From Mycobacterium sp. E3251 (lineage in GTDB: Bacteria; Actinomycetota; Actinomycetes; Mycobacteriales; Mycobacteriaceae): a stretch of 58,325 bases of DNA. The notes under the pieces are model-generated. The model saw only the letters and a list, made by a program, of their open reading frames with translations, was not told the origin of the DNA and did not search any database. The position numbers and the translations under genes are program-made. The stretch is taken from positions 1 through 58,325 of the forward strand of contig NZ_LZJF01000182.1 in NCBI RefSeq assembly GCF_001666835.1. Reading direction: 5' to 3'. Positions 40,220 through 49,119 of the stretch are shown here, one piece after another. Positions within the stretch are counted from its first letter, which is position 1; each line of letters opens with the position of its first letter.

Positions 40220-41515
40220 GTGACCGATACCACCACACCAGTGGCGGAAGAATTCGACGGTCAGCCGTCGGTGTCGCTACGAGCCCGCGGCCGATGGCTG
40301 CGGTGGGGTCTGCTTGCGGTCTGGGGCCCCGGCCTGGTGGTGATGTTGGCGGACACCGATGCGGGGTCGTTGATCACCGCGTCGCAGTCCGGCGCCCAGT
40401 GGGGCTACCGGATGGTGCTGCCGCAGCTGATATTGATGCCGATCCTCTACTGCGTCCAGGAGATGACGGTGCGGCTCGGCATCGTCACCAAGCGCGGGCA
40501 TGGTGCGCTGATCCGGGAGCGATTCGGCCGCGGCTGGGCGTGGCTGTCGGCCTTCACGCTGTTCGCCTCGGCGATCGGGGCGTTGCTCACGGAGTTCGCC
40601 GGCGTCGCCGGGGTGGGGGAACTATTCGGCATCTCGCGGTCGGTCAGCATCCCGGTCGCGACGGCCGCGCTGCTGGCGTTGGCGTTCACCGGCAGCTACC
40701 GGCGCGTCGAACGCATCGGCCTGATCGTCGGCGCGGCCGAGCTGGCGTTCCTGGTCGCCATGGTGCTGGCGCGGCCGCGGCTCGATGCGCTGCTGGACGG
40801 CATGTCCTCGATGCCCCTGGGCAACTCGTCGTATCTGCTGCTGGTCGCGGCCAACGTCGGCGCGGTCATCATGCCGTGGATGGTCTTCTACCAGCAGGGC
40901 GCGGTGGTGGATAAGCATCTGTCGGAGAACACGATTCGGCAGGCCCGCTACGACACGGCCACCGGCGCGGTGCTCACCCAGCTGATCATGATCGCGGTGG
41001 TCGTCACCATGGCCTCGACCGTAGGGGCGCACGACGGCGGGGGGTCGCTGAACACCGTCGGCGAGGTCGCCAATTCGCTCACCCCGTACCTGGGCCGCAC
41101 CGGCGGGACGGTCCTCTTCGGGCTGGGCATGCTCGGCGCGGCGCTGGTTGCCGCGATCGTCGCCTCACTCGCCGGGGCGTGGGGGCTTGCGGAGGTGTTC
41201 GGGTGGCGGCACACGCTCAACGAGCGGCCCAACCGCGAGACGGCCAAGTTCTACATCACCTACGCGCTCGCCCACATCGTCGGCGCGGTGCTCGTTCTGG
41301 CCAGCGTCGACCTGGTCAACCTGGCCGTCGACGTCGAAGTGATGAACGCCCTGCTGCTACCGATCGTGCTGGGATTGCTGCTGGCACTGGAGGCCAAGGC
41401 ACTGCCCGAGCAGTGGCGCATGCGCGGACCGCACAAATACATCACCTGGTTTCTGTGCCTCGTCGTCATGGGCTTCGGGCTGTACATGGTTCCGCAGGCG
41501 CTCGGCTTGATCTGA
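40220..41515 (+). CDS. Nramp-related divalent metal transporter
   Basis: A 431-residue membrane protein with about eleven helices, homologous to Nramp/MntH. In helix 1 the canonical DPGN is replaced by DTDAG (45-49, in MLADTDAGSLITASQSGAQWGY). In helix 6 the canonical AxxMPH region reads IMPWMVFYQQGA (Met218 retained, His replaced by Trp). These changes resemble Nramp-related transporters that carry Mg2+ or other ions, so the substrate is uncertain. The start is GTG 40220. It converges with the CDF exporter five bases away, which suggests a metal-homeostasis locus, and an iron-box-like site precedes it. Confidence 0.88.
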   Translation: MTDTTTPVAEEFDGQPSVSLRARGRWLRWGLLAVWGPGLVVMLADTDAGSLITASQSGAQWGYRMVLPQLILMPILYCVQEMTVRLGIVTKRGHGALIRERFGRGWAWLSAFTLFASAIGALLTEFAGVAGVGELFGISRSVSIPVATAALLALAFTGSYRRVERIGLIVGAAELAFLVAMVLARPRLDALLDGMSSMPLGNSSYLLLVAANVGAVIMPWMVFYQQGAVVDKHLSENTIRQARYDTATGAVLTQLIMIAVVVTMASTVGAHDGGGSLNTVGEVANSLTPYLGRTGGTVLFGLGMLGAALVAAIVASLAGAWGLAEVFGWRHTLNERPNRETAKFYITYALAHIVGAVLVLASVDLVNLAVDVEVMNALLLPIVLGLLLALEAKALPEQWRMRGPHKYITWFLCLVVMGFGLYMVPQALGLI

Positions 41516-41520
41516 GCCGT

Positions 41521-42525
41521 CTACTCGTCGCGGTGCGCCGGGTAGGCGTGCACGAGGGCGCTGTTGAGCTTCGGCACCGCGTGAGTCAGCTCGTGTTCGG
41601 CGTCATGAGCGATGCGGTGGGCGTCCTCGAGGCTGGTGTTGGGATCGATGTCGAGTTCCGCATCGGCGTGCAGCTGGTGACCTATCCAGCGCATCCGGAT
41701 GCTGCGCACGCTGCGGACACCCGGCCGAGCGGCGAGGCATGCCTCGGCGGTGTCGACGAGCCTGGGGTCTACCGCATCCATGAGCCGGCGGAAGATGTCG
41801 CGCACGGCCCGGTACAACACTGCCGCGATCGCCACCGTGATGATCATGCCGACGACCGGGTCGGCAACCGGGTAGCCCAGAGCGACACCGACCGCTCCGA
41901 AAAGCACTGCCAGCGAGGTGAATCCGTCGGTTCGCGCGTGTAGGCCGTCGGCGACCAGGGCGGCCGAGCCGATCCGGCGGCCGACCCGGATCCGGTAGCT
42001 CGCGACGCCCTCGTTACCGAGGAAGCCCACGACGCCGGCCGCCGCGACCCAGCTCACGTGCTCGACGGCGACGGGGTGGATGAGCCGCAGGACGGCCTCG
42101 TAGCCGGCGATGATCGCCGACAGGGCGATCATGCCGATGACGAACAAGCCCGCGATGTCCTCGGCGCGCCCGTAGCCGTAGGTATATCGGCGGGTTGCCG
42201 CGCGACGGCCCAGCGAAAATGCGATCCAGAGCGGGATCGCGGTCAGAGCGTCCGAGAAGTTGTGAATGGTGTCGGCGGCCAGGGCGATCGACCCCGACAC
42301 GACGGCGATGACCACCTGCATGGCGGCGGTCGCGGCCAGGCCGATGAGGCCGATCTTGACCGCCCGGATGCCGACGGCACTGGATTCCAGGGCGGTGTCG
42401 ACGCTGTCGGCGGCGTCGTGGCTATGCGGGACGAAAAACTGGGCCACGAGGCCGCGGAGTCCATGGGCGTGGTCGTGCCCATGCCCATGGTGGTGGTGAT
42501 GGCCGCTCTCCGCAGTCATCGCCAC
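41521..42525 (-). CDS. Cation diffusion facilitator (zinc-type exporter)
   Basis: A 334-residue CDF transporter. The His-rich N-terminus (residues 9-22, HHHHHGHGHDHAHG) is a likely metal chelator or sensor. Six helices follow, with site-A ligands D85/H88/D92 in ADTIHNFSD and a second set in VADGLHARTDG. A cytosolic C-terminal domain (about 245-334) has histidines in GHQLHADAELDID. It probably exports Zn2+ or a related ion with proton exchange. It starts about 137 bp from the divergent small membrane protein; the leader contains TGCATGCA and GGCAA-CC-TTGCC palindromes (42598-42609). Confidence 0.92.
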   Translation of the reverse strand: MAMTAESGHHHHHGHGHDHAHGLRGLVAQFFVPHSHDAADSVDTALESSAVGIRAVKIGLIGLAATAAMQVVIAVVSGSIALAADTIHNFSDALTAIPLWIAFSLGRRAATRRYTYGYGRAEDIAGLFVIGMIALSAIIAGYEAVLRLIHPVAVEHVSWVAAAGVVGFLGNEGVASYRIRVGRRIGSAALVADGLHARTDGFTSLAVLFGAVGVALGYPVADPVVGMIITVAIAAVLYRAVRDIFRRLMDAVDPRLVDTAEACLAARPGVRSVRSIRMRWIGHQLHADAELDIDPNTSLEDAHRIAHDAEHELTHAVPKLNSALVHAYPAHRDE

Positions 42526-42662
42526 GCTGCCCGCTTACCTGCATGCATACGCAGATAATAGGGCAACCTACTGGCCTCCGCGAACTTCCGGGTAATCGGC
42601 AACCTTGCCGGAAAGTCACGACGAGGACGATGATCGTGATTGACGGCTAAGGAGGCTCAATC

Positions 42663-42884
42663 ATGATGCTCAATAGATTCGCCGCCTGGACCGGGCTGAT
42701 GTCCGCACTGCTCGCATTCGCTGCCCTGCCGATGGCCCTCTTCGCGGCCGGCTCCGGCCATCCGGGCTGGGCGATGGTGGCGGCCGCCGCGTTGCTGTCC
42801 TGCGTAGGTCTCGGGGCCGGCGTGGTCGCGGCGGTCGTGCACTACGACCACCGGCATCACCGAAGCACCCCGCACCTCTTCTAA
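42663..42884 (+). CDS. Small membrane protein with His-rich tail
   Basis: A 73-residue protein with two predicted helices (about 8-30 and 36-59) and a C-terminal tail HYDHRHHRSTPHLF carrying five histidines. GGAGG lies seven bases before the ATG. No family is recognised. Divergence from the CDF exporter and the His-tail suggest a metal-linked accessory or sensor subunit; this is an inference. Confidence 0.7.
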   Translation: MMLNRFAAWTGLMSALLAFAALPMALFAAGSGHPGWAMVAAAALLSCVGLGAGVVAAVVHYDHRHHRSTPHLF

Positions 42885-42924
42885 CGGCCCGGCGCGTCAT
42901 CGCCCGAACGGGTTCGGGCGCAAC

Positions 42925-43146
42925 TCATCTCTGTCCGAATTCGCGGGTCCTAAAGAGGCCGTCGTGGAGTCCCCGGGCAATCTGAGCGGACACGTCGGAA
43001 CTGGTTCCCGCTGGCGGCTGGCAACGACAGCTCAGGCTACCGAACACATTCGGATCGGTGCTGGCGGGTGGAGCTAGCCAAACACCGGCGCCGAGGGCGA
43101 TTGCAATACTGCCGAGGAGTCTCGTAATCACCTGGGAATAGGTCAC
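42925..43146 (-). CDS. Small putative secreted protein
   Basis: A 73-residue product with a signal-peptide-like N-terminus (VITRLLGSIAIALGAGVWLA, cleavage near residue 26). The mature part has two close cysteines in SLSCRCQPPAG and an amphipathic end. The start is a GTG and the ribosome site is weak. The CxC pair could bind metal, which would fit its neighbours. The family is not recognised. Confidence 0.55.
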   Translation of the reverse strand: MTYSQVITRLLGSIAIALGAGVWLAPPASTDPNVFGSLSCRCQPPAGTSSDVSAQIARGLHDGLFRTREFGQR

Positions 43147-43323
43147 TTACGGCCTGTCGCCAGGTATGCAACTAGCGCCGCGACCGCGGGTGGACTCAGT
43201 CGGTTCGCAGCAGCAAGGCGGCGCCGCGTTCATGCCGCAACCATACCCCCGTAGGGTAATCGCGTCAACGCGAACGTCCGTGCCTCGTCGTTGCAGGTGC
43301 ACAACTCTCAGATCGAAAGCAGG

Positions 43324-44034
43324 TCAGTGGCTTGCGATGTCGCTCTCGTTCCCCAGGGTCCGCACCGCGCCCACGGCGAGCGGTGCCTGCCGCGAACCGC
43401 GAAGCTCCGCCGCGAGGTCGTATTCGAACGCCGGAACTCTTAACCCCCGACGGCGCAACTGTCGATCCAGCGCGGCGACGAACAAGCCCTTGCCCTTGCG
43501 GCGGCACCCGAGAACGGCCCGCTCGTTCATCACATCGCGGGTCAAGGCGGCGGCCGGGCAGGCCGCCACCACCTCCAGCGAGGCGCGCATGTCCAGGGTC
43601 GTGGTCACCCCGCACGACGGAGACGCGCCGATCCCGACGATCCCGGCCACCGTGATCCCGGAACCCTGGTAGTCGGCAACGTCGCGGGCGACCTGCCGCG
43701 CCAAGCGGCGATAGACGAGGCGGGTCCACAGCACGAATACGCGCAGCAATGGGCCGCGCAGCGGATACAGCCATCCGCCCTTGGAGTGGTACAGGTGCAG
43801 GCTGTGGGGCTTCAATACCCCGCCCCAGGCCAGCCGCTCCGGGCACGGCAGTTGATGAATCCCGTAACCCGCCTTCATCAGCTCCTCGACCACCTCCGAC
43901 ACGGCACCGGGCCGGGTGGCGCCGCCGGCGTAACGCGTGTTCTCGTTCAGCAGGCAGTGCGAGACCAGCACAACCCGCCGGCCGCGTTCGTCGTGCAGTC
44001 GGTCGAGCAACAGCTGCGGTTGCCTGCCACGCAT
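43324..44034 (-). CDS. DUF523-like protein (2-thiouracil desulfurase-type Fe-S motif)
   Basis: A 236-residue soluble protein with the three cysteine motifs of DUF523/TudS proteins, in variant form: C27 in SHCLLNENTRYAGG, C64 in LPCPERLAWGGV and C141 in GIGASPSCGVTT. In TudS, three cysteines hold a [4Fe-4S] cluster that removes sulfur from thiouracil. Here CLLN replaces the more usual CLLG-x-xCRYDG, so it is a divergent member. The domain is longer than DUF523 alone, with an inserted basic helix region (about 100-118). It is separate from the divergent hydrolase at 44152 by 117 bp. Confidence 0.7.
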   Translation of the reverse strand: MRGRQPQLLLDRLHDERGRRVVLVSHCLLNENTRYAGGATRPGAVSEVVEELMKAGYGIHQLPCPERLAWGGVLKPHSLHLYHSKGGWLYPLRGPLLRVFVLWTRLVYRRLARQVARDVADYQGSGITVAGIVGIGASPSCGVTTTLDMRASLEVVAACPAAALTRDVMNERAVLGCRRKGKGLFVAALDRQLRRRGLRVPAFEYDLAAELRGSRQAPLAVGAVRTLGNESDIASH

Positions 44035-44151
44035 ACCGAGAGCATCGACATCCGCTTGACCGTTCAGTAGGGGCCAAGGTCACCGAAGGGTGGTCCTCTT
44101 GGTTCTGGTGGGGCGGCGCGCCGCGGGGCAGATTGGGACCAGGTTGTACCG

Positions 44152-45078
44152 ATGCAGAGTGGAACCAGTGTGCCGATGCTCCAGGAAGTGCTCTTCGAGT
44201 CCGGTGGGGTGCGCTGCGCGGCCGATCTCTACCGGCCCGCGAAGGCGGCCGGCAGGCTCGCATGTGTGGTGATGGGACACGGCGGCAGCGCCACCAAGCG
44301 ACTGGGTCTGCCCGCGTACGCGGAGAAGTTCACCGCGGCGGGCCTGGCGGTGCTGGCGTTCGACTATCGGCATTTCGGAGCCAGCGGCGGCGAGCCCCGG
44401 CAAGTCATCAACGTCGCCGAACAACAGGACGACTACCGGGCGGCGGTGCGGTACGCACGCGGCCGTGACGACATCGATCCGCGTCGAATTGCCTTGTGGG
44501 GAACGTCGCTCAGCGGCGGCCATGTCCTGGCGGTCGCCGCCACCGATCCCGACATCGCCGCCGTGGTGACGCAGGTTCCGCTGATCGACGGCTGGCACCG
44601 CGGCCGCGGGCTGCGCGAGCGTCTCAGTTGGGACGTCACGTGGCGGACGCTGCAATTCACCGTCGCAGCGGTGCGCGATGTGGTTGGCGCGAAGTGGGGC
44701 CGGGGACCGTATCTGGTTCCGGTGGTCGCCGATCCCGGCCAGACCGCGGTGTTCACCGAACCCGAGGCGAAGGCAGCGTTCGAGGCGCTCGGCGGCGAAG
44801 CCGTGGGCTGGCGCAATGCGCTGGCGCCCCGCATGTTGTTCGCGTTGCCGCGTTACCGAAAAGGGACCGCGGAGAAGCTGCGCATGCCCGTCCTGATGTG
44901 CGTGGGTGACCACGACCTGCAAGCGTCACCCAGGTTCGCGGTGCGCATCGCGTCGCGAATGAATAACGTTGAACTGCACCGCTATCCGGTGGGTCACTTC
45001 GACGTCTACACGGACGCGCTCTTCGAGGCGATCAGCTCGGTGCAGACGGAGTTTCTGCGCCGCCACTTGGGTCCCTGA
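44152..45078 (+). CDS. Alpha/beta hydrolase (dienelactone hydrolase/esterase-like)
   Basis: A 308-residue alpha/beta-hydrolase. MGHGGSATKR carries the oxyanion part, the nucleophile Ser is in LWGTSLSGGHV (near residue 123), the Asp in CVGDHDLQASP and the His in PVGHFDVY. An internal lid (about 150-245) is variable. The substrate is unknown. ATG 44152 is used; ATG 44176 is possible because the conserved fold starts there. It converges with the lipoprotein gene, five bases apart. Confidence 0.85.
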   Translation: MQSGTSVPMLQEVLFESGGVRCAADLYRPAKAAGRLACVVMGHGGSATKRLGLPAYAEKFTAAGLAVLAFDYRHFGASGGEPRQVINVAEQQDDYRAAVRYARGRDDIDPRRIALWGTSLSGGHVLAVAATDPDIAAVVTQVPLIDGWHRGRGLRERLSWDVTWRTLQFTVAAVRDVVGAKWGRGPYLVPVVADPGQTAVFTEPEAKAAFEALGGEAVGWRNALAPRMLFALPRYRKGTAEKLRMPVLMCVGDHDLQASPRFAVRIASRMNNVELHRYPVGHFDVYTDALFEAISSVQTEFLRRHLGP

Positions 45079-45083
45079 CGAGT

Positions 45084-46433
45084 TCAGGACCAGGGGCCCG
45101 GGAAGTGGCCGTCCTGGTCTTGCACCATCACGATGTCTTTGCAGTCCCCGTTGAGGGCCGCGGCATTCTCACCGCGGCATACCAGCGTCCAGCCCGATAT
45201 TCGCGTGAAGGGCCGAACGGACCACGTGGTCGCAATCGGATCGGTGGCGGGCAGGGCGAGAACGGCGAACGTGTTGCCGGTGTTGGTGATGTAGAGGTGG
45301 TCTTCGAAGAACGCCACCTTGGCAATCGACATCTTCTTCGCGTCGTCCCGCGTCTTCAGGTAATCCCACTGCTGGCCGCGTAGGTTCCACACCCCGAAGC
45401 CGAATGCGGAACTGTCCGAATCATGGCCGTCGACAAACAATTTCCCGTCGGACAGCGTCGCGGACAGTCCGCCACCGGGAATGCGGTCGGAGTCGCCGAC
45501 CTTGATGACGGCCTTGGCGTTCAGGTCATAGAACATCGTCGACAGCGCCGGGGGATTGTAGGAGTCCCAATGCGTGATCTGCACCAGTTTGTTTGGGCCA
45601 TCCGTCAATTCGGCGTCCACACTGCGGATGTCGTTGTCCTGATAGATCGCCTCTCCGCTGGGCCGGCGCAGCTCGGCGCCCGACGTCTTGGCCGGGTCGG
45701 TATTGCGTTGAAAGGCGAGGACGTCCTGCCACGCACGCCCGGATTGTGGGTCGCTCCACGGCGTCGACAGGTCGGCGCCCGAGAGCAGCACGGTGCGGGG
45801 CGGTGACGTGGCGCCATGCCCGTCGGTGAAGGCGTTGGTCCACGCCACTCCCGTCGCCGTCGAGGCGAGCCCCCAGTCCTTCGCCGCGGTGAACTTGAGA
45901 TCCGGGGTGGGCGGCTGCAGCTCTTTTGTCGCCAACGGTTGACCCGCCTTGAAGTCGTAGGCGTACGCGGTCGCCTTGCTGACCGCGGGTTGTTGCGCCT
46001 GGGCGGGTTTGGCGGTCGTGACGATGTAGACGACCCTCATGTCGTCCGCCGTGCCCGTCAGCGCGCAGATGGCGCCGGTGAGGTTCTCGCCCGCGGCGAC
46101 CGCCGGAACGGCCGGCGCGATGTATTGACCGGTTTTCGGATCGAAGATTTTCGGGCGGATGTCCTCGAGCGCGGTTTTGCCCGTCGAAAGTTTGTCCGGG
46201 CAACCGAAGTACGCCGTACCGCCGTAGCTCTTCCAATCCTTCTCCAGCGGACCGGTTATCGCGGCCGGCGAGGGGGCGGCGCTGGTGGCGGTTTTCGAAG
46301 AAGAAGTCGAGGTGGTCGGGGTCGCCGCGGGCGGGGACGCGGTCTCCGAACAGGACGCGACGGCCAAACAGGTGACCGCCGCGACGAGGGCAAGCCCAAC
46401 TTTGGGCACAGTTTGCCCAGTGAACGCCCGCAT
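45084..46433 (-). CDS. Putative lipoprotein with beta-propeller-like repeats
   Basis: A 449-residue exported protein. The signal peptide ends with a lipobox VASC (Cys28), so it is probably anchored in the membrane as a lipoprotein. A Ser/Thr/Pro linker (30-60) follows. The globular part contains repeated short motifs ending in W or Y (WSDPQSGRAWQDVLAF, GVWNLRGQQWDYLKT, AFFEDHLYITNTGNTFAVLAL) that suggest a propeller. Cysteines near residues 78, 122, 419 and 430 may form disulfides. The function is unknown. The ATG at 46433 gives the signal peptide; the frame opens 19 codons earlier. Confidence 0.78.
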   Translation of the reverse strand: MRAFTGQTVPKVGLALVAAVTCLAVASCSETASPPAATPTTSTSSSKTATSAAPSPAAITGPLEKDWKSYGGTAYFGCPDKLSTGKTALEDIRPKIFDPKTGQYIAPAVPAVAAGENLTGAICALTGTADDMRVVYIVTTAKPAQAQQPAVSKATAYAYDFKAGQPLATKELQPPTPDLKFTAAKDWGLASTATGVAWTNAFTDGHGATSPPRTVLLSGADLSTPWSDPQSGRAWQDVLAFQRNTDPAKTSGAELRRPSGEAIYQDNDIRSVDAELTDGPNKLVQITHWDSYNPPALSTMFYDLNAKAVIKVGDSDRIPGGGLSATLSDGKLFVDGHDSDSSAFGFGVWNLRGQQWDYLKTRDDAKKMSIAKVAFFEDHLYITNTGNTFAVLALPATDPIATTWSVRPFTRISGWTLVCRGENAAALNGDCKDIVMVQDQDGHFPGPWS

Positions 46434-46536
46434 CGGAAAACCCCCGTTAAGTTCGTGTAACCAACGAGCGTAAGGCGGGCCGGGACTCACCGCGACTTAT
46501 GTCAGAACGTCTTCGTCACACCAGGCGAGGGACCGG

Positions 46537-47775
46537 CTACCGGTCGAACTCGATGGGCAGGCTTTTCGGCCCGCTGAGGCTCACCATCGGTTTCCATGGC
46601 ACCGGCCCCGCGGTGCGGGGGTTGAGCAGGCGGCCCGCGATGACGTTGAGCGCCTCGGCGATCTCCCGGCGGGCCAGATTGGCCCCCAGGCAGTAGTGCA
46701 CGCCGCCGCCGAAGGTCAATATGGGCGGCGCCCCCTCGCGCGTGATGTCGACCCGGTCGGGCTCGTCGTACACCGCCGGGTCGCGGTTGGCCGCGGCGGT
46801 GTTCACCAGGACCATCGTGCCGGCGGGAAAGAGGTAGCCGTCCAGCTCGGCGTCCTCGACCACCAGGCGAAGGGTCCCGCACGCGATCGGCGAGTGGCGC
46901 ATGGTCTCCTCGACCGCGCGCATCGCCAGTTCGGGGTGATCCTTGAGCAGGGCCCACTGCTCCGGGTGCTCGCAGAGGACGTGCACCGAGGCGGCCACCT
47001 GGTTGCGGGTGGTGTCGGTCCCCGCCAGCAGGAGACCGCCCGCGAGCATCCGCAGTTCGGCCGTGTTCAGCCGGTCGCCCGAATAAGTCGGGTCCTCGGC
47101 GCGAATCAGGTCGGAGAGCAGGTCATCGGTCAGGCTGTGCCGTCGCCGCGCGACCATGTCGTCGACGAAGGCGTCCAGCTGGTGCCACGCGCTCATGACG
47201 ACGGGCTCGACGGCTCGCAGGTCGACGCTGAAGCTGAAGGCCTTGAAGACGTCGTCCGCCCACGCCGAGAACTGCTGCCAGTCCTCGCGCGGAGCGCCGA
47301 GCAATGCGCAGATGATCGGGACGGGGTAGGGGCGCGCGAGGTCGGTGACGACGTCGCAGCGGCCCGCGTCGATGACCGCATCCACCAGCTCGTTCATCAC
47401 CGCGACCATGGTGTCGTGCAGCCGCAGGGTCGCGCGGGGAGTGAACGCCTTGGACGTCAGGCTGCGCAGCCGGTGGTGCGCGTCGCCTTCCAGGCACAGC
47501 AGGCTGTTGACCACCTTGTCCCACAAGGGTCCCGACGTGACGCCCTGGGCGAGCAGGTTGATCCCCGGCGGGATGTGGAATCGGGCGTCGCGAAGAACGG
47601 AGCGGACGAGTTGGTAGGAGAGGACTTCGGGTCCGTGCGGCCCCATGGCGACGGGAGCCCGCCGTTGCGCCGCCTGCAGGCGGGGATAGACGTCGGCGGG
47701 GGTTTCTTCGGCGTCGTAGGCCAGCGTCGGCAGATCGGCATCGAAAACGCTTGTGGGAGCGGTACCGACGGTCAT
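46537..47775 (-). CDS. Cytochrome P450
   Basis: A 412-residue soluble P450. The I-helix oxygen motif is LLAGTDTTRNQ, the ExxR motif is in VEETMRHSP, and the haem-binding loop FGGGVHYCLGANLARRE holds proximal Cys362. ATG 47775 follows GGAG nine bases upstream; the earlier ATG has no such support. The substrate is unknown, and no ferredoxin gene adjoins it, so electrons must come from elsewhere. It is similar in type to other mycobacterial CYP families, but I cannot assign the family number. Confidence 0.9.
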   Translation of the reverse strand: MTVGTAPTSVFDADLPTLAYDAEETPADVYPRLQAAQRRAPVAMGPHGPEVLSYQLVRSVLRDARFHIPPGINLLAQGVTSGPLWDKVVNSLLCLEGDAHHRLRSLTSKAFTPRATLRLHDTMVAVMNELVDAVIDAGRCDVVTDLARPYPVPIICALLGAPREDWQQFSAWADDVFKAFSFSVDLRAVEPVVMSAWHQLDAFVDDMVARRRHSLTDDLLSDLIRAEDPTYSGDRLNTAELRMLAGGLLLAGTDTTRNQVAASVHVLCEHPEQWALLKDHPELAMRAVEETMRHSPIACGTLRLVVEDAELDGYLFPAGTMVLVNTAAANRDPAVYDEPDRVDITREGAPPILTFGGGVHYCLGANLARREIAEALNVIAGRLLNPRTAGPVPWKPMVSLSGPKSLPIEFDR

Positions 47776-47925
47776 GACGGTCTCCTCGAGGCCGCGCGAG
47801 CCGTCCGCTCGCGACAACTTTCACACAATGTATGGCCGCGCCGGTTGAGTGTCAACGATATTGCAGCTTCTCGGCCCAGCGGGCCATACAAGTTGGGGGG
47901 CATGTGTGGCCGTGCGGTTCGGGAC

Positions 47926-49119
47926 CTAACCGGGTCTCATCCCGCGGACCAGTTGGCCGCCAATCAGCACGACCGCGAACACCCCCCCGATGACTCCCGA
48001 AATGAGCAGCGGCAGTTGACCGTTCGCGCCCCACAGGAGGCCGGCCCATAGTCCCGCCGCCAGGACGGCCAGTCCGATCAGGCCCTGGAACACGCCCTGC
48101 GCGCTGGCCTGGTGCCCCGGGTCGACGAGCCCCGAAATCCAGGCCTTGCCCACGCCGTCGGTGCACCCCGTGAACAGTCCGTAGGCGCCGAGCAGCAACC
48201 ACGCCGTCACGATGTCGGTGGTCAGCCCCAGCCCGATGTAGCCGACCGCGAAGAACGCCAGACCCAGGCCGAACAACGCCGGCCTGCCGATGCGGTCGGC
48301 GAGCGCTCCGGCGGGATAGCTGGCCAGGGCGTACACCGCGTTGTAGCCGACGTATGCCAGGATCACCCCGACCACCGAGAAGCCAATCTCGTTGAGCCGC
48401 AACAACAGCAGGGCGTCGGGAAAATTCGCCACGCTGAACAACACGAGCAGTGCGGTCACCCGCCAATACGGCCGCGGCAATGAGCGCACGCCGGCCCACA
48501 TCGATTGCCGCTGCGTTCGCGGGGCGCGACGGCCGCGCTCGCGTACACCGAAGACGAGCGCCACGGACAGGACGGCGGGCACGATGGCGACATACAGCAA
48601 CGGTGCGATTCGGTGGTCGAGCAGCTCGTAACCCACCAGCCCGAGCAGCGGACCGAAGACGGCACCGAAGGTGTCCATTGCGCGGTGGAAGCCGAAAACC
48701 CGGCCGCGCAAAGCGTCGTCGACATCGTCGACCAGTAGCGCGTCCCGCGGCGCGCCGCGCACGCCCTTACCGAGCCGGTCGACAACGCGACCCGCGAGCA
48801 CGCCCGGCCACGCCGCGGCGATGGCGATGATCACCTTGCCCAGCGCCGCCATCCCGTACCCGGTGGCAATCAACGGGCGCCGCGCGAACCTGTCGCCGAG
48901 CGGGCCCGACGCGAGTTTTGTCAGCGAGGCGGCGCCCTCGGCCGCGCCCTCGACGGCCCCCACCACCGACGGCGGCGCACCCAGTACCGCCGTCAGGTAG
49001 ATCGGCAACAGCGGATACAACAGCTCACTGGCGGTGTCCTGCAGGAACGAGACCCCGGAGAGCACCCGCACGTTGCGGGTGAGCCAGCGTGGCCTCGAGT
49101 CGGTTTCACTCTGGGGCAC
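47926..49119 (-). CDS. MFS transporter
   Basis: A 397-residue major facilitator protein with about twelve helices (from LSGVSFLQDTASELLYPLLP near residue 20 to FAVVLIGGQLVRGM at the end). Loop 2-3 has the MFS signature variant SGPLGDRFARRPLI, and loop 8-9 has GALADRIGRPALFG. It is probably an efflux transporter of unknown substrate. Its first 14 bases overlap the end of the NYN-LOTUS gene upstream, so the two are translationally linked. Confidence 0.9.
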   Translation of the reverse strand: MPQSETDSRPRWLTRNVRVLSGVSFLQDTASELLYPLLPIYLTAVLGAPPSVVGAVEGAAEGAASLTKLASGPLGDRFARRPLIATGYGMAALGKVIIAIAAAWPGVLAGRVVDRLGKGVRGAPRDALLVDDVDDALRGRVFGFHRAMDTFGAVFGPLLGLVGYELLDHRIAPLLYVAIVPAVLSVALVFGVRERGRRAPRTQRQSMWAGVRSLPRPYWRVTALLVLFSVANFPDALLLLRLNEIGFSVVGVILAYVGYNAVYALASYPAGALADRIGRPALFGLGLAFFAVGYIGLGLTTDIVTAWLLLGAYGLFTGCTDGVGKAWISGLVDPGHQASAQGVFQGLIGLAVLAAGLWAGLLWGANGQLPLLISGVIGGVFAVVLIGGQLVRGMRPG

